From contig MHDQ01000074.1 of assembly GCA_001803565.1 (NCBI GenBank), positions 1,200 to 14,216 of the forward strand: a stretch of DNA of 13,017 nucleotides. The letters run 5' to 3'. A program made the position numbers and the translations under genes. The notes beneath the pieces are model-generated. The model was not told the DNA's origin. It made no database searches and saw nothing but the letters and a program-made list of their open reading frames with translations. Numbering within the stretch: position 1 is the stretch's first letter; every line of letters begins with the position of its first letter. This document shows positions 12,989 to 13,017 of the stretch, one piece after another. This DNA comes from Nitrospinae bacterium RIFCSPLOWO2_12_FULL_45_22. Lineage in GTDB: Bacteria; 2-12-FULL-45-22.

Positions 12989-13017
12989 ATGGGCAAAAGA
13001 AAAATTGCAATAACTTT
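12989..13017 (+). CDS. Partial gene at the right edge, possible RHH antitoxin
   Basis: Only the first nine codons are in the window: ATG 12989 reads MGKRKIAIT and is cut by the end. AGAGGT precedes it at a suitable distance. A short basic start followed by a KIAIT-type strand is how many ribbon-helix-helix (CopG/Arc-like) antitoxins begin, but nine residues cannot settle a family. The position after an attC-like site with its own promoter makes a toxin-antitoxin cassette a reasonable guess. Confidence 0.4.

Overview
The window comes from a Gram-negative (diderm) bacterium. It encodes an OmpA/Pal lipoprotein, four small Lpp-like lipoproteins, a LysM-M23 lipoprotein of NlpD type, and genes that look like surface-glycan synthesis. 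Strong AAGGAGG-type ribosome binding sites, frequent TTG/GTG starts, moderately AT-rich DNA and many intergenic inverted repeats built from recurring short words suggest an anaerobic deltaproteobacterial or candidate-phylum genome. That placement is inference; there is no rRNA or tRNA to anchor it.

Layout. (1) 180-2979, minus strand: a two-gene unit, a coiled-coil-repeat methyltransferase followed one base later by a GT4 glycosyltransferase, probably for a surface polysaccharide. (2) 2980-3691: a 712-bp gene-free region with several hairpins and a MITE-like composite inverted repeat. (3) 3692-6413, plus strand: a Pal-like lipoprotein, a small protein with three CxxCG zinc-binding repeats, and four tandem alanine-zipper lipoproteins in an A-B-A-B order, closed by a clear intrinsic terminator. 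(4) 6599-8413, plus strand: a TIGR00725/LOG-like Rossmann protein, a LysM plus degenerate M23 lipoprotein, and apt, separated by hairpin-rich spacers that share purine-rich words. (5) 8531-11163, minus strand: two overlapping genes for nitrogenase component-1-like subunits (NifD-like and NifK-like). Both keep the three P-cluster-type cysteines, but the NifD-like one lacks the FeMo-cofactor Cys and His; no NifH is present. (6) 11365-13017, plus strand: a zinc-ribbon/TIR-domain protein with an intact WxxxE motif, followed by an attC-like site, then a promoter and the first codons of another gene that could be a ribbon-helix-helix antitoxin. This looks like the edge of an integron cassette array or an orphan cassette cluster.

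How the parts fit. Pal, the four Lpp-like proteins and the NlpD-like protein are all predicted outer-membrane lipoproteins that bind, tether to or control peptidoglycan, so 3.7-7.8 kb reads as an envelope-tethering region. The Nif-like pair is probably a reductase of unknown substrate that needs an electron-donating NifH homologue encoded elsewhere. The TIR gene is probably an acquired NAD-consuming defence effector. The best candidates for something new are the cofactor-ligand-less NifDK-like pair, the duplicated Lpp-like cassette, and the TIR gene next to an attC-like site.
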